Shown: positions 35,437 to 43,982 of the stretch, piece after piece | Layout of the letters: every line of letters begins with the position of its first letter | Numbering within the stretch: position 1 is the first letter of the stretch | NCBI GenBank assembly: GCA_028819575.1 | Contig: JAPPLB010000069.1 | Coordinates: 152,470-200,309, forward strand | DNA: 47,840 nt | Direction: 5' to 3' | Origin: Bryobacterales bacterium | Lineage (GTDB): Bacteria > Acidobacteriota > Terriglobia > Bryobacterales > UBA6623 | Translations under genes and position numbers: made by a program | Notes under the pieces: model-generated | What the model saw: only the letters and a program-made list of their open reading frames with translations | The model's database searches: none | Told to the model about the DNA's origin: nothing

Positions 35437-36606
35437 CTAGGCCCGGTTGCCGCTGCCCCAGGCGGAGGTAAACAGTTCCCCCTCGATGAAGCGATGGGGC
35501 CGGAAGGCGTGGATATCGATCTCCGGTTCTTGCCCGGCGATCATCTTGCTCAGCGACTCCGCGATCGGCGGTCCCAGCTTGAAGCCGTGCCCGCTGCCCC
35601 CGAACGCCGCATAGTAGCCCTCCAGGCCCGGCTCGGGGCCGATCAGCGGATGCCAGTCATCCGTCACCGTATACATCGAGGCCCAGCCCTTCACGTACTC
35701 CTGCTCCCGCAGCGCCGGCATCCTTTCAAACACCCCCTTCTCGATGCGGCTCCGCTGGGCGTCGTCGATCATCGGATCGTAGTCGTCGATGTCGAGCGGC
35801 TCGATCTCCTTGGGCGGTCCCAGCCCGGCCAGCACCTGGTCGTCGCCGTGCGGCCGCAGGTAGACCTGCAGGTTGGGGTCGGCAATCACCGGGAAGCTGC
35901 CACAGCCCGGTGGCCGCCGCAGGACAAGATCGGTCTCGCGGCTCCAGCGCAATGAATAGTTCAACCCCACCGTCAGCCCCAACTCGCGCCCCCAGCCGCC
36001 CGCGGCGTTGACCGCGACCCCGGTTGCGATCGTCCCCTGATCGGTCTCGACGCCAGTGACCCGCTCTCCCTGCAAACAGATGCGCGTCGCCCGCACGCCC
36101 TCGTAGGCCCGCAGGCCCCAGTCCTTCGCGCGGCCCACCAGGTTCGCCGTGGTCTTGACCGGATTGACGTATCCGGAAAGCGGCTCGTAGATCCCGAACC
36201 GCACGTCGTCGACGTTGAGCAGCGGCGCCAGCTCCTGCACCTGGGCGCGCGTGACCCGCTCCGCCAGCACCCCCGCCGGCCGCTCGATCGCCAGCAACTG
36301 CTCGCCCGTCGCAGCCGCCTTCTCCGCAAAGATGCAGCAATAGCCGGTGCGCCGGAACTCGCAGTCGCCCCCCAACTCCTGCTCGGCGTTCTCGAACATC
36401 TCCCGCGCCCGCAACGCCAGCCGCAAGGTCAGCGGGTTGGAGTAGAACGTTCGCACGATCGCCGCCGAGTGGCCCGTGCTCACCGCCGCCAGCTTGCTCT
36501 TCTCCAGCAGCACCACCTTGCCGAATTGCTGCTTGGCCAGAAAATGGGCCGTGGCGGCCCCCATGATGCCGCCGCCGATCACGACGGCGTCCGCGCTCTT
36601 GTCCAT
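35437..36606 (-). CDS. FAD-dependent amine/amino-acid oxidoreductase (DAO family)
   Basis: This 389-residue flavoenzyme belongs to the DAO family with sarcosine oxidase beta, glycine oxidase and similar enzymes. The FAD-binding GxGxxG is VVIGGGIMGAATAHFLAK at the N-terminus, followed by an acidic-ended strand (VVLLEKSK). The C-terminal signature lies in DDWHPLIGPEPGLEGYYAAF, then GGSGHGFKLGPPIAESL. There is no signal peptide, so it acts in the cytoplasm. The start at 36606 has AAGGAAG upstream, overlapping the stop of the preceding gene, which points to translational coupling. It probably oxidises a secondary or primary amino acid; the substrate cannot be named. Its TAG stop abuts a Family I remnant. 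Confidence 0.85.
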   Translation of the reverse strand: MDKSADAVVIGGGIMGAATAHFLAKQQFGKVVLLEKSKLAAVSTGHSAAIVRTFYSNPLTLRLALRAREMFENAEQELGGDCEFRRTGYCCIFAEKAAATGEQLLAIERPAGVLAERVTRAQVQELAPLLNVDDVRFGIYEPLSGYVNPVKTTANLVGRAKDWGLRAYEGVRATRICLQGERVTGVETDQGTIATGVAVNAAGGWGRELGLTVGLNYSLRWSRETDLVLRRPPGCGSFPVIADPNLQVYLRPHGDDQVLAGLGPPKEIEPLDIDDYDPMIDDAQRSRIEKGVFERMPALREQEYVKGWASMYTVTDDWHPLIGPEPGLEGYYAAFGGSGHGFKLGPPIAESLSKMIAGQEPEIDIHAFRPHRFIEGELFTSAWGSGNRA

Positions 36607-36609
36607 GGC

Positions 36610-37527
36610 TCACTTCCTTTCCGCCGGCCGCCCCGGCGGGGCCGCCAGCTCCGGAGGGGTCAAGTCGGGCCGGTAGCCCAGCTTCGCAAATCGTCGGAAC
36701 AGTTCCGCGACGCTCGACCCGAATAGAATCACGCCGCGGCGCACCCTTGCCTCCCCCGGCGCCAAGTCCCCGAAAAACGGCGCCGAGTGCATGCAGTGGT
36801 GGCTGTCGGAGTTCTGCATCAGCCCGATGGCGTGCTCGTATCCGATGCCGACGGCCCCGCCGCCCCCGGCCGCCTCGGCGGCAACCATCGCCGCCACGGG
36901 CCGCGTGTCGCTGCGGCCCCAGAAGTATTCCCATGTCCGTACCCGCCGCGCCTGGTACCACAGCGGATCAAACACGTACAGCGCCCGGATGCGCTGGGTC
37001 CGATCGGTCTCCGACAAGCGAACCAGTCCGTCGGCAGTGCGGATGAACGTGCGAGAGGCGTCACGGTCGATGAATCGCTCGCTCTGATGCTGCAAGTCGC
37101 CGCCGTCGCTCCACACCTGCCGCAGCGGCGCGGCGCCGAGATTCTCCAACCGCAGCGACAGATCGATCCTGTCGCTCGAGGCGCGCATCCGGGCCCGAAG
37201 AGCGATCCCCGGCTTGAGCGCAAAGCCTCGCAGATTCACCTTCTCCGAGGCCTCGCGAACCCACTCTCCGGAGGCCTGCCAGTCATAGGCAATCGCCCCG
37301 TCAGGCTCGCTCCGCCAGTGTGCCGGGATCGGGTGCCAGACCAGGTGGAAGACGTCCGAGGTCCCGACCGCCTCGGGGAATTGGATCCTCCAGCTCGCCG
37401 CCAACCCAGGGTGCGAGATCGCGACCCACTGATCGGATTGCGTCTGCAGCACCGGTACGTCGGCTGCCAGCAGAGCGGGCGCAAGACAAACAGCGGCGAG
37501 CAGCCGCCTTCGGCTAGCCGTCATCAT
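36610..37527 (-). CDS. Secreted hypothetical protein, coupled to FAD oxidoreductase
   Basis: I do not recognise this 305-residue protein. The tandem ATG at 37527 follows AGGGGGG and opens a signal peptide (ASRRRLLAAVCLAPALLAAD); a longer frame to 37731 runs into repeat sequence and is rejected. The mature part looks beta-rich with many Trp/Tyr (WHPIPAHWRSEPDG, YDWQASGEWVRE, FDPLWYQARRVRTWEYFWG) and ends with MHSAPFFGDLAPGEARVRRG. The pattern recalls galactose-mutarotase-like sandwiches, but I cannot assign a family. The stop lies three bases before the start of the FAD oxidoreductase, so the two form an operon, although one is exported and the other cytoplasmic. Confidence 0.7.
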   Translation of the reverse strand: MMTASRRRLLAAVCLAPALLAADVPVLQTQSDQWVAISHPGLAASWRIQFPEAVGTSDVFHLVWHPIPAHWRSEPDGAIAYDWQASGEWVREASEKVNLRGFALKPGIALRARMRASSDRIDLSLRLENLGAAPLRQVWSDGGDLQHQSERFIDRDASRTFIRTADGLVRLSETDRTQRIRALYVFDPLWYQARRVRTWEYFWGRSDTRPVAAMVAAEAAGGGGAVGIGYEHAIGLMQNSDSHHCMHSAPFFGDLAPGEARVRRGVILFGSSVAELFRRFAKLGYRPDLTPPELAAPPGRPAERK

Positions 37528-37539
37528 GGCCCCCCTGGC

Positions 37540-37645
37540 AGTCCGTGGTAAAAGTCCCGTGGTGCGAAGGAAAAAGCGCGGCGGGCTCCTGCGGTTGCTC
37601 AGCTGTGCTTGGTTGTGCTCCGCCCGCGCCAGGTTGCCACGGCGC
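37540..37645. repeat. Family II palindromic repeat, shorter copy
   Basis: AGTCCGTGGTAAAAGTCCCG is identical to the left end of the copy at 21955. GCGCGGCGGGCTCCTGC follows after 16 bases. GGTTGCCACGG near 37632-37642 is a plausible right end in inverted orientation. It lies just upstream of the secreted hypothetical gene, in its 5' region. Confidence 0.5.
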
Positions 37646-37662
37646 ACGAGACATTGTACACT
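37634..37662 (+). promoter_or_regulatory. Candidate promoter for hyuA
   Basis: TTGCCA (37634-37639) and TACACT (37657-37662) are exactly 17 bases apart. They lie about 190 bases before hyuA. The -35 falls within the end of the Family II repeat, so the repeat may have supplied part of the promoter. Confidence 0.4.
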
Positions 37663-37674
37663 GCCCGCTGATAA

Positions 37675-37848
37675 CGAGCCGGAACAGGGGAATATGGCAC
37701 TGCAAGCAAGCTTCGGGCGCACTTTGATCAATCACCCTCGCATATCTACGCCGGGACCTGGATGGCCCGGAAGCTCGTTCGCGCCGCCGGAATCGATATG
37801 GAGATTCGCTGCAGTGGCTACAGCCCGCCCAGGGAACCGGACGCCTGA
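37675..37848 (+). pseudogene. Possible coding remnant upstream of hyuA
   Basis: A 57-codon open stretch ends in TGA two bases before the hyuA ATG. Its translation looks protein-like (GTWMARKLVRAAGIDMEIRC) but has no suitable start, and the upstream part is cut by stop codons. The segment resembles a helix-strand unit of a small alpha/beta enzyme, perhaps a low-molecular-weight phosphatase, but this is a guess. It could be the 3' remnant of a decayed gene or chance. Confidence 0.25.
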
Positions 37849-37850
37849 AG

Positions 37851-39950
37851 ATGCCTGACTCCTACCGTTTGGGCATCGATGTCGGCGGAACCTTCACCGA
37901 CGCGGTCTTGCTTTCCGAAAAGACGGGCGAACTGCAAATCGCCAAGGTGCCTTCGACCCCCGAGGACCCCTCCGTCGGCTTTATCACAGCCCTCACTCGC
38001 GTATTGGAAAAGACCAACCTCGATCCGGAGAGCATTGCCTATCTGGTGCACGGAACCACAGTCGCTACCAATGCACTCATCGAAGCCAAAACCCCCAAGA
38101 CCGCCTTTATCACCACCGCCGGCTTCGGTGACATGCTCGAAATCGCTCGCCAGGTCAGGCCCTCGCTCTACGATGTGCACTTCACGAAGCCGCGGCCGCT
38201 GGTGCCCCGCAACCTGGCATATGAAGTTCAGGAAAGACTCGATGCCGACGGCCATGTGCTGATTCCTCTTGATGCCGGCTCGGTGATCGAGATCGCCAGG
38301 CAGCTCCAAAAAGAAGCCGTCAGTTCCGTTGCCGTCTGCTTGCTCCACTCCTACCTCAATCCCGATCATGAACGACGCGTTCGGGATATCTTGCTGGAGC
38401 ACATTCCCGGGCTCGTCGTCTCGCTCTCGTCAGACGTTCTGCCCGAGTTCCGGGAGTATTTTCGGGCCAGCACCACTGTCGTAAACGCCTGTTTGCGCCC
38501 GGTCGTTGCCTCCTACCTCAATGGCATCGCGAGCGAATTGACAAACCGGCGGATGCAGGCTGAACTCCTGGTGATGCAATCCAACGGCGGCGTGCTGAGC
38601 TTCGATACGGCCGCGGAGAAACCGGTCTACATGGTCGAATCCGGGCCGGCGGCGGGGGTCATCGCGGCGAACTTTGTCGCCCGCGCCCTGGGGCGCCGGG
38701 ATTTGATCTCACTCGACATGGGCGGGACCACCACCAAGACGGGACTCATCCTCGATGGGCAGCCGAAGGTGACCAAGGAATATGAGGTGGGCAGCGAGGC
38801 GCTTCCCGGAGTCGGTCAGTTGCGGGGAAACGGCTATCCGATTCGTATCCCGGTCATTGATCTGGTCGAGATTGGCGCCGGCGGCGGCAGTATCGCCTGG
38901 GTCGACTCGGGAGGCATTCTGCGGGTAGGACCGCGCAGCGCCGGCGCCGACCCTGGTCCGATCTGCTACGGACAGGGCGGACAGCAACCCACCATCACTG
39001 ACGCCAACCTGGTTCTGGGGCGCATCAACCCTCGCTATTTCCTCGGTGGAGAGATGGAACTGGACGCGGACGCGGCCCATGCGGCGCTGGAGAGTTGTGG
39101 GAAGCCCTTGGGACTGGGCGCGATGGCGACAGCCAACGGCGTCGTGGAAATCGCGAACGCCGCCATGATCAATGCGCTGCGGCTAGTTTCGGTGCGCCGC
39201 GGTTACGATCCGCGTGATCTGGCGATGGTGGCGTTCGGCGGCGCCGCGCCGCTGCATGCCAATCGCCTGCTGGCGGAGATGAAGATCCCGCTGTTGGTGA
39301 TCCCCCCCAGTCCCGGCACGACCTCGGCGCTGGGCCTGCTGGTCAGCGATCTCAAGCATGTCTATTCGCACACCTCCCTCATCACGCCCGAGAACCTCGA
39401 TCTGGAAGAAATCAGCAGCACCTTCACGTCGCTGCAGGACTCAGGGAAGCGCACTCTGGCCCGAGAAGGCATCCTTCCTGAGAAGATGCGCTTCCAGCGG
39501 GAGGTGGAAGCGCGCTACGTAGGTCAGTCTCATGAGATACCGATTCCCTGGCCGGACGGACCACTGAGCCGGAGCACGGTTGATGCCGTCATTGCCGGCT
39601 TCCATCAGGAACATGAACGCGCCTATGGGCATGGCTATCCCGAAGAGAGCGTCGAGTTTGTCAACTTTCGGGTGACCGCAACCGGCCTCCTCACTCGTCC
39701 GAAACTCCGTGAACTCTCCAGCCGGTCCGGCAATCCGGAAGATGCCCTGCGCGAGGTGCGGCAAGTATTCTTCTCCGAGAGCAAAGACTTGCAAAAGACA
39801 GCGGTTTATGACCGCTATCGGTTGAGCCCCGGCCACGCCTTCGCTGGCCCTGCGATTGTCGAGGAGATCGATTCCACCTCATTGATCCATCCCGGATTCC
39901 AGGCCAAGGTCGACCGCTATGGCAATCTACTGGTGACGGCGGCGGTCTGA
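37851..39950 (+). CDS. hyuA: Hydantoinase/oxoprolinase family protein, subunit A (HyuA)
   Basis: This 699-residue cytoplasmic protein is the ATP-binding subunit A of the hydantoinase/oxoprolinase family, which hydrolyses N-substituted hydantoins, 5-oxoproline or similar rings, or carboxylates ketones in acetone carboxylase relatives. The ASKHA fold is clear: RLGIDVGGTFTDAVLL at the N-terminus (Hydant_A_N), VHGTTVATNALIE, VVNACLRPVV, then SLDMGGTTTKTGLI (phosphate 2). GRINPRYFLGGEMELD and AFGGAAPLHANRLL are later family blocks. Enzymes of this family normally need subunit B (HyuB), usually encoded next door, yet the next gene is a convergent aminotransferase. The B subunit must lie elsewhere or be missing. 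Confidence 0.9.
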   Translation: MPDSYRLGIDVGGTFTDAVLLSEKTGELQIAKVPSTPEDPSVGFITALTRVLEKTNLDPESIAYLVHGTTVATNALIEAKTPKTAFITTAGFGDMLEIARQVRPSLYDVHFTKPRPLVPRNLAYEVQERLDADGHVLIPLDAGSVIEIARQLQKEAVSSVAVCLLHSYLNPDHERRVRDILLEHIPGLVVSLSSDVLPEFREYFRASTTVVNACLRPVVASYLNGIASELTNRRMQAELLVMQSNGGVLSFDTAAEKPVYMVESGPAAGVIAANFVARALGRRDLISLDMGGTTTKTGLILDGQPKVTKEYEVGSEALPGVGQLRGNGYPIRIPVIDLVEIGAGGGSIAWVDSGGILRVGPRSAGADPGPICYGQGGQQPTITDANLVLGRINPRYFLGGEMELDADAAHAALESCGKPLGLGAMATANGVVEIANAAMINALRLVSVRRGYDPRDLAMVAFGGAAPLHANRLLAEMKIPLLVIPPSPGTTSALGLLVSDLKHVYSHTSLITPENLDLEEISSTFTSLQDSGKRTLAREGILPEKMRFQREVEARYVGQSHEIPIPWPDGPLSRSTVDAVIAGFHQEHERAYGHGYPEESVEFVNFRVTATGLLTRPKLRELSSRSGNPEDALREVRQVFFSESKDLQKTAVYDRYRLSPGHAFAGPAIVEEIDSTSLIHPGFQAKVDRYGNLLVTAAV

Positions 39951-39959
39951 TCCTCGCCC

Positions 39960-39996
39960 GCACGTACTTCGGCCGTCGGGTGGTGAGAAATGCAGG
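39960..39996. repeat. Family I repeat, right arm only
   Basis: TTCGGCCGTCGGGTGG and TGAGAAATGCAGG match the right arm of other copies. The element ends exactly at the TAA of the minus-strand aminotransferase gene. The gap between the two convergent genes is only 46 bases. Confidence 0.6.
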
Positions 39997-40899
39997 TTAA
40001 ACCTTGCTCAGCCAGTGACGGTACTGCGCCAGTTCCCCATGCACCGCCTTGAGATAGGATTTGCGGATGGCGGTGGTCATTTCCCCGGGTTTTCCGTTGC
40101 TGATCTGATGCCGGTCAATGGAGAGAACGGGAGTGACCTCCAGGCCGCTGCCGCAAATGAAAAGCTCGTCGGCAAGATACAGCTCCGTCCGATCAATGTC
40201 CCGCTCTGCAACGTCCACGCCTTGCTCGTTCCGGAACAACACCATCAGGGTGTCTCGGGTGATGCTTTCGAGGATGTCATTGGTGACCTTGGGAGTAGAG
40301 ACGCGTCCGCCCTTGACCATGAAAACGCATCCCCGGGGCTCCTCGGAGACCTTTCCGAAGCTGTTCAGCACGATGGCTCCTTCATAGCCATCCTCGCGAG
40401 CCTGAAGCAGGGCTAATCGGCCGTTTTGGTAATTGGCGGCGCATTTGACTCTCGGTGGCAGTGAGCTATCACTGATACGCTGCCAGGAGCTGACACAGAC
40501 GTGAATGCCGGCCTCGTCTTCAGAAAACCACCGTCCCTTGGGAATGGCGACCACCGAGTGGCTGACGGGCCCGGTTCCGAACATCTCCCCAGGGCCGTCG
40601 ACATAGACCATCTGGCGGATGTGCGCATCCTGGCGGATTGCGTTCGCCTCGAGGACCCTCAGCACCGCACTGCCGTAGTCCTCGGCCGTCAGCCATGTAT
40701 CCATTCGCATGATTCTGGCGGAGTTCTCCAGACGCCGTGCATGGTCCCCGAGTCTGAAGACGAATAGCTGTTCCTCCATCTCGTTCCAGTAAGCTCGAAT
40801 GCCCTCGAAGACCATTGCCGCGTACTTGAAGGCAACCGTGTCGAGTTGTACCTTCGTCTGATCTTTGGGAATCAGGCGGTCATTGTGAAGGGCCTTCAT
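39997..40899 (-). CDS. ilvE: Branched-chain amino acid aminotransferase (class IV)
   Basis: This 300-residue PLP enzyme transfers amino groups between branched-chain amino acids and 2-oxoglutarate. FEGIRAY near residue 32, VFRLGDHARRLENSARIM and the cofactor lysine in RVKCAANYQNGRLAL (about residue 152) are class IV hallmarks. GSGLEVTPVLSID replaces the usual GTAAxVTPV segment and slightly differs from classical IlvE, so a related class IV role (for example another 2-oxo acid) is possible. The ATG at 40899 has AAGG upstream and a promoter-like TGGTATCAT about 80 bases before it. No other ilv gene is near; the context is amino-acid degradation. Its TAA stop directly abuts a Family I right arm. 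Confidence 0.87.
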   Translation of the reverse strand: MKALHNDRLIPKDQTKVQLDTVAFKYAAMVFEGIRAYWNEMEEQLFVFRLGDHARRLENSARIMRMDTWLTAEDYGSAVLRVLEANAIRQDAHIRQMVYVDGPGEMFGTGPVSHSVVAIPKGRWFSEDEAGIHVCVSSWQRISDSSLPPRVKCAANYQNGRLALLQAREDGYEGAIVLNSFGKVSEEPRGCVFMVKGGRVSTPKVTNDILESITRDTLMVLFRNEQGVDVAERDIDRTELYLADELFICGSGLEVTPVLSIDRHQISNGKPGEMTTAIRKSYLKAVHGELAQYRHWLSKV

Positions 40900-40980
40900 G
40901 GGAGGGCCTTGCCGCCGGCTCGGATCCCTGTCTGTTGGGCCGCCGGCGCTGATACGAGAGTGGGGACAGCGAGGACGAGC

Positions 40981-40989
40981 ATGATACCA
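40981..40989 (-). promoter_or_regulatory. Extended -10 motif upstream of the aminotransferase
   Basis: TGGTATCAT on the minus strand fits TGnTAnnnT and lies 81 bases upstream of the start codon, in the gap after the threonine aldolase gene. Confidence 0.4.
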
Positions 40990-41024
40990 GATCGTCTCAC
41001 AATCGGTGTTCGGTCACTCATTCG

Positions 41025-42110
41025 TCAGAAGTTAAGAGGTTTACTGTCCCTGGAAAGCCTTGGAATTTCTTCCTTCAGGCAATCGATCGCAAAGTCGAGT
41101 TCCTCATCACTGATACTGCCATGCGTGACAAACCGTAATCGTCCGTCTTCGAGGAGATGAACCAGGATTCCCCTTTCCAGCAGACGCTCGCATGCCGCGG
41201 CCCCGTTCAAGTCATCCGCCAAGTTGACAATGACGATATTGGTCACGACGCGCTTCGGGTCCACCACGAAACCGGGGAGCTTCGAAAGAGCCTCGGCCAA
41301 CTTCCTCGCTTTCCGATGATCGTCCCTCAACCGAACGGGGAAGTCTTCCATTCCATGGAGGCAGGCAGCGGCCAGGATGCCTGGTTGATGGATCGCGCCG
41401 CCCAGTAGCTTTCGCACGCTGCGGGCGCGCTCGACCCACCCGGCCGGACCGGCAACGACAGCGCCCGCCGGAGCGCCCAATCCCTTGGCGAAGTCGATCA
41501 TCACCGAGTCGAACCCTGCGGACAGCGTAGCCAGGGAAAGCCCGCTGGCCACCGACGCGTTCATCAGCCGGGCGCCGTCCAGGTGGGTCTTCAATCCGAG
41601 TTCATGGGCACGGGCGCAAAGGTCCCCCACGAGCTCGTTGTCGAGGACCGTTCCTCCGCGGTAGTTGTGCGTGTTTTCCAGGCAGATCAGGCGTGTCTGT
41701 GAGCGGCTGTACACCCGCGGCCGTACTCGCGCTCGTATGTCTCCCCAGCACAGCATGCCATCCTGATCTCCGGGGATCGGCCGCGCCAACAGACCGCAGA
41801 CGGCCGACAACCCGGCCATCTCCGCGTTGTAAAGGTGGCTGTGCTCTTCAAGGATGATCTCCTCACCCGGCTGAGTATGAACCTTTACCGCGACGAGGTT
41901 GCCCATCGTTCCCGTCGGAACGAACAGCGCAGCCTCTTTGCCCAGCAGTTCCGCGGTCCGTTCCTCCAGTTGATTGACGGTCGGGTCTTCATGCAGCCCG
42001 TCTTCGCCGACTTCTGCGACGGCCATTGCCTGACGCATGGCGGGTGAGGGATTTGTTGCCGTATCGCTGCGCAGGTCAATCGGCCTGTTCTTGCGCGGAT
42101 CGTATTCCAT
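41025..42110 (-). CDS. ltaE: Low-specificity L-threonine aldolase (beta-eliminating lyase family)
   Basis: The 361-residue PLP enzyme splits threonine or allo-threonine into glycine and acetaldehyde. The N-terminus IDLRSDTATNPSPAMRQAM, then GEDGLHEDPTVNQLE, FVPTGTMGNLVAV and ENTHNYRGGTVLD follow the family in order. HLDGARLMNA holds the PLP-binding Asp, and FAKGLGAPAGAV holds the cofactor lysine (about residue 207; many members have SKGLGAP). The start at 42110 agrees with family length; no strong ribosome site is visible. It lies upstream of the aminotransferase on the same strand with a 125-base gap containing a separate promoter motif, so they may be transcribed separately. No signal peptide; cytoplasmic. 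Confidence 0.92.
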   Translation of the reverse strand: MEYDPRKNRPIDLRSDTATNPSPAMRQAMAVAEVGEDGLHEDPTVNQLEERTAELLGKEAALFVPTGTMGNLVAVKVHTQPGEEIILEEHSHLYNAEMAGLSAVCGLLARPIPGDQDGMLCWGDIRARVRPRVYSRSQTRLICLENTHNYRGGTVLDNELVGDLCARAHELGLKTHLDGARLMNASVASGLSLATLSAGFDSVMIDFAKGLGAPAGAVVAGPAGWVERARSVRKLLGGAIHQPGILAAACLHGMEDFPVRLRDDHRKARKLAEALSKLPGFVVDPKRVVTNIVIVNLADDLNGAAACERLLERGILVHLLEDGRLRFVTHGSISDEELDFAIDCLKEEIPRLSRDSKPLNF

Positions 42111-42199
42111 ATCGCTTTGTTCTCATTGTCAAAGCCGTCTCATGGAAACGCAAAGCCGGCTAGCCTGCTTTCAGCTCGGAGAGGGAAGAGATTCGGATC

Positions 42200-43981
42200 T
42201 CAAGGGCCGGCCGGGATCACGGGCAGCAGGATGTGCGAGGCGCGCTCGGCGTTGTGATAGATCGTTTGCTTGGCAACTACGATCTCGGGGTCGATTCCCA
42301 ACTTGCCGCCGTTGTTGAGGTTCCTGTTCGACTTGGGGAAGTTGCTGCTGGACACTTCGATGCGAATGCGGTGCCCCGGCAGGAACATGTGGCTGATCAC
42401 CCCGATCTCCACAAAAAACTCATACACCTCTCCCGGATTCATCAGGACCGGGTTCTCGTATTGTCCGGGTGAGGGCAGAGCCGTTCGAATCGCCCGGGGT
42501 TCCCGAAAGCGTGCGCGCAATATTCCGTCGCACAGGTTGATGGCTCTGCCATCCGGAAAGACATCCAACAGCTTCACCGTCCAATCCGTGTCCACTGCCG
42601 AACTGCTCGCATGCAGGATGGCCTGGACGGGTCCGGTGATTTCCAGTCCCGCATCCAGTGGCTCGGTCGTGTAGACCAGCACATCATCTCTGCGCTCGAT
42701 CGGCCGATGGTCCAGTGGATAGATCTGCCCGTTGGGCTCCAGTCCAAGGGAAGGTACTGGGTCGGACGGATCGTACGTATAGGAATCAGGAGGCTGATCC
42801 GCCGCCGGCTTTTCCTTCTTCAGTTCTCCATCGCCGAACAACGAGTTGGCCCGGCCCCCGCTATGCAGGTAATAGGGGGTCCATCTCGTATCCGGCAGCG
42901 GCCACTTCTCGGCGGTCCTCCACTGGTTCTTGCCCATCACGAACAGCTTCAATGGAGGCATGTCCTCAGCGCCGTTGTTGATTCCTTTCAGCCAGCGATC
43001 CATCCAACGGAGCCACAATTCATAAAGATCCATGACCGACTCTTCGCCAAAATCGAGAACTCCGTATTTCTGCTGCGGCTTGTCGGTATGGACCCAGGGG
43101 CCGACGACGACTTTCTGCAACCTGCGGGCGCGTTCGGTTCCATCTTTCTCGATTCCCTCGTAGTTGGCGAACAGCGAGCGGGCATGCCAGTCGAGCCAGC
43201 CGCAGATCTGTAAAATCGGCAAGTCCATCTTTTGAAACTTCCCGTAGTTGCTGATCTTCTTCCAGTAGTCGTCGTAGGAAGAATGGCGAACCCAATCGCG
43301 ATAGAAATCGATCTCACGACCGGTGGCTGCCTTGTCGGCCTCGATAATCGGCAGGTGCTTGAACAGCGCATCCGGGTCGTAAGGGACAAAGGTTTGCATG
43401 GAACGGCTGCTGGTGCGGATGGACCACGGCAGGTTGATGAAATGCGTGAAGACGCCACCGAAATAGTTCATGCCGTAGATGTAGAAGTCCGCGGACGCCA
43501 TCTGGGGAATGATGGCCTTCAGGTAGGGCGAGCCGGTGGGAGCCGCCAGCCACTGCACCAGTCCCATGTACGACATGCCGTTCATGCCGACGTTGCCGTT
43601 GGACCAGGGCTGGGTTCCACACCAGTCGAGGCTGTCGCGTCCGTCGTCGATTTCGTTGAACCAGGGATACCATTTGCCCTCGGAGTCATAGCGGCCGCGG
43701 CAGTCCTGCAAGACGTAGGCATATCCGCGCCTGGCAAAGTAGAGAGCGCGGTTGACGTACCACTCGCCGCTGTTGTCGTAAGGGATTCGTTCCAGGATGA
43801 CCGGCCACTTGCCCTCTTGCTTGGGAAGGTACACGTCCGCCGACAGCTTTACTCCGTCACGCATCGGTACCTTTTGATCGATCAAGGTCGCGGCTTCATG
43901 CTCTTCCTTAGACAGCATGCCCCTCCAATCTTCCGTTTCGCCGAAGAGAAAGCTGCTCCCGGCCAGCAGCAGAAGCGGCAA
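42200..43981 (-). CDS. Secreted CocE/NonD-family hydrolase, 5' end abutting a repeat
   Basis: This roughly 593-residue serine hydrolase has the X-Pro dipeptidyl-peptidase S15-like catalytic domain (cocaine esterase group). The nucleophile elbow is NGMSYMG, with Ser about residue 137. The acid is in GWLDWHA and the His in GPWVHTDK. A C-terminal jelly-roll domain (EITGPVQAILHASSSAVDTD to LPGHRIRIEVSSSNFP) completes it. The start is uncertain. TTG at 43981 gives a leader-like LPLLLLAGSSFLFG but no basic residues; ATG at 43918 would lose the leader; the frame runs on into the adjoining Family I repeat, whose last codons (GGKSR) would supply the basic residues. The signal-peptide start may therefore have been disrupted or rebuilt by the repeat. 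Confidence 0.8.
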   Translation of the reverse strand: MPLLLLAGSSFLFGETEDWRGMLSKEEHEAATLIDQKVPMRDGVKLSADVYLPKQEGKWPVILERIPYDNSGEWYVNRALYFARRGYAYVLQDCRGRYDSEGKWYPWFNEIDDGRDSLDWCGTQPWSNGNVGMNGMSYMGLVQWLAAPTGSPYLKAIIPQMASADFYIYGMNYFGGVFTHFINLPWSIRTSSRSMQTFVPYDPDALFKHLPIIEADKAATGREIDFYRDWVRHSSYDDYWKKISNYGKFQKMDLPILQICGWLDWHARSLFANYEGIEKDGTERARRLQKVVVGPWVHTDKPQQKYGVLDFGEESVMDLYELWLRWMDRWLKGINNGAEDMPPLKLFVMGKNQWRTAEKWPLPDTRWTPYYLHSGGRANSLFGDGELKKEKPAADQPPDSYTYDPSDPVPSLGLEPNGQIYPLDHRPIERRDDVLVYTTEPLDAGLEITGPVQAILHASSSAVDTDWTVKLLDVFPDGRAINLCDGILRARFREPRAIRTALPSPGQYENPVLMNPGEVYEFFVEIGVISHMFLPGHRIRIEVSSSNFPKSNRNLNNGGKLGIDPEIVVAKQTIYHNAERASHILLPVIPAGP

Positions 43982-43982
43982 A

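Noticed and set aside
42140-42182. CTAGCCTGCTTTCAGC upstream of the threonine aldolase gene as another Family I end
   Set aside because: Only the first 10 bases match and no arm follows; could be chance.
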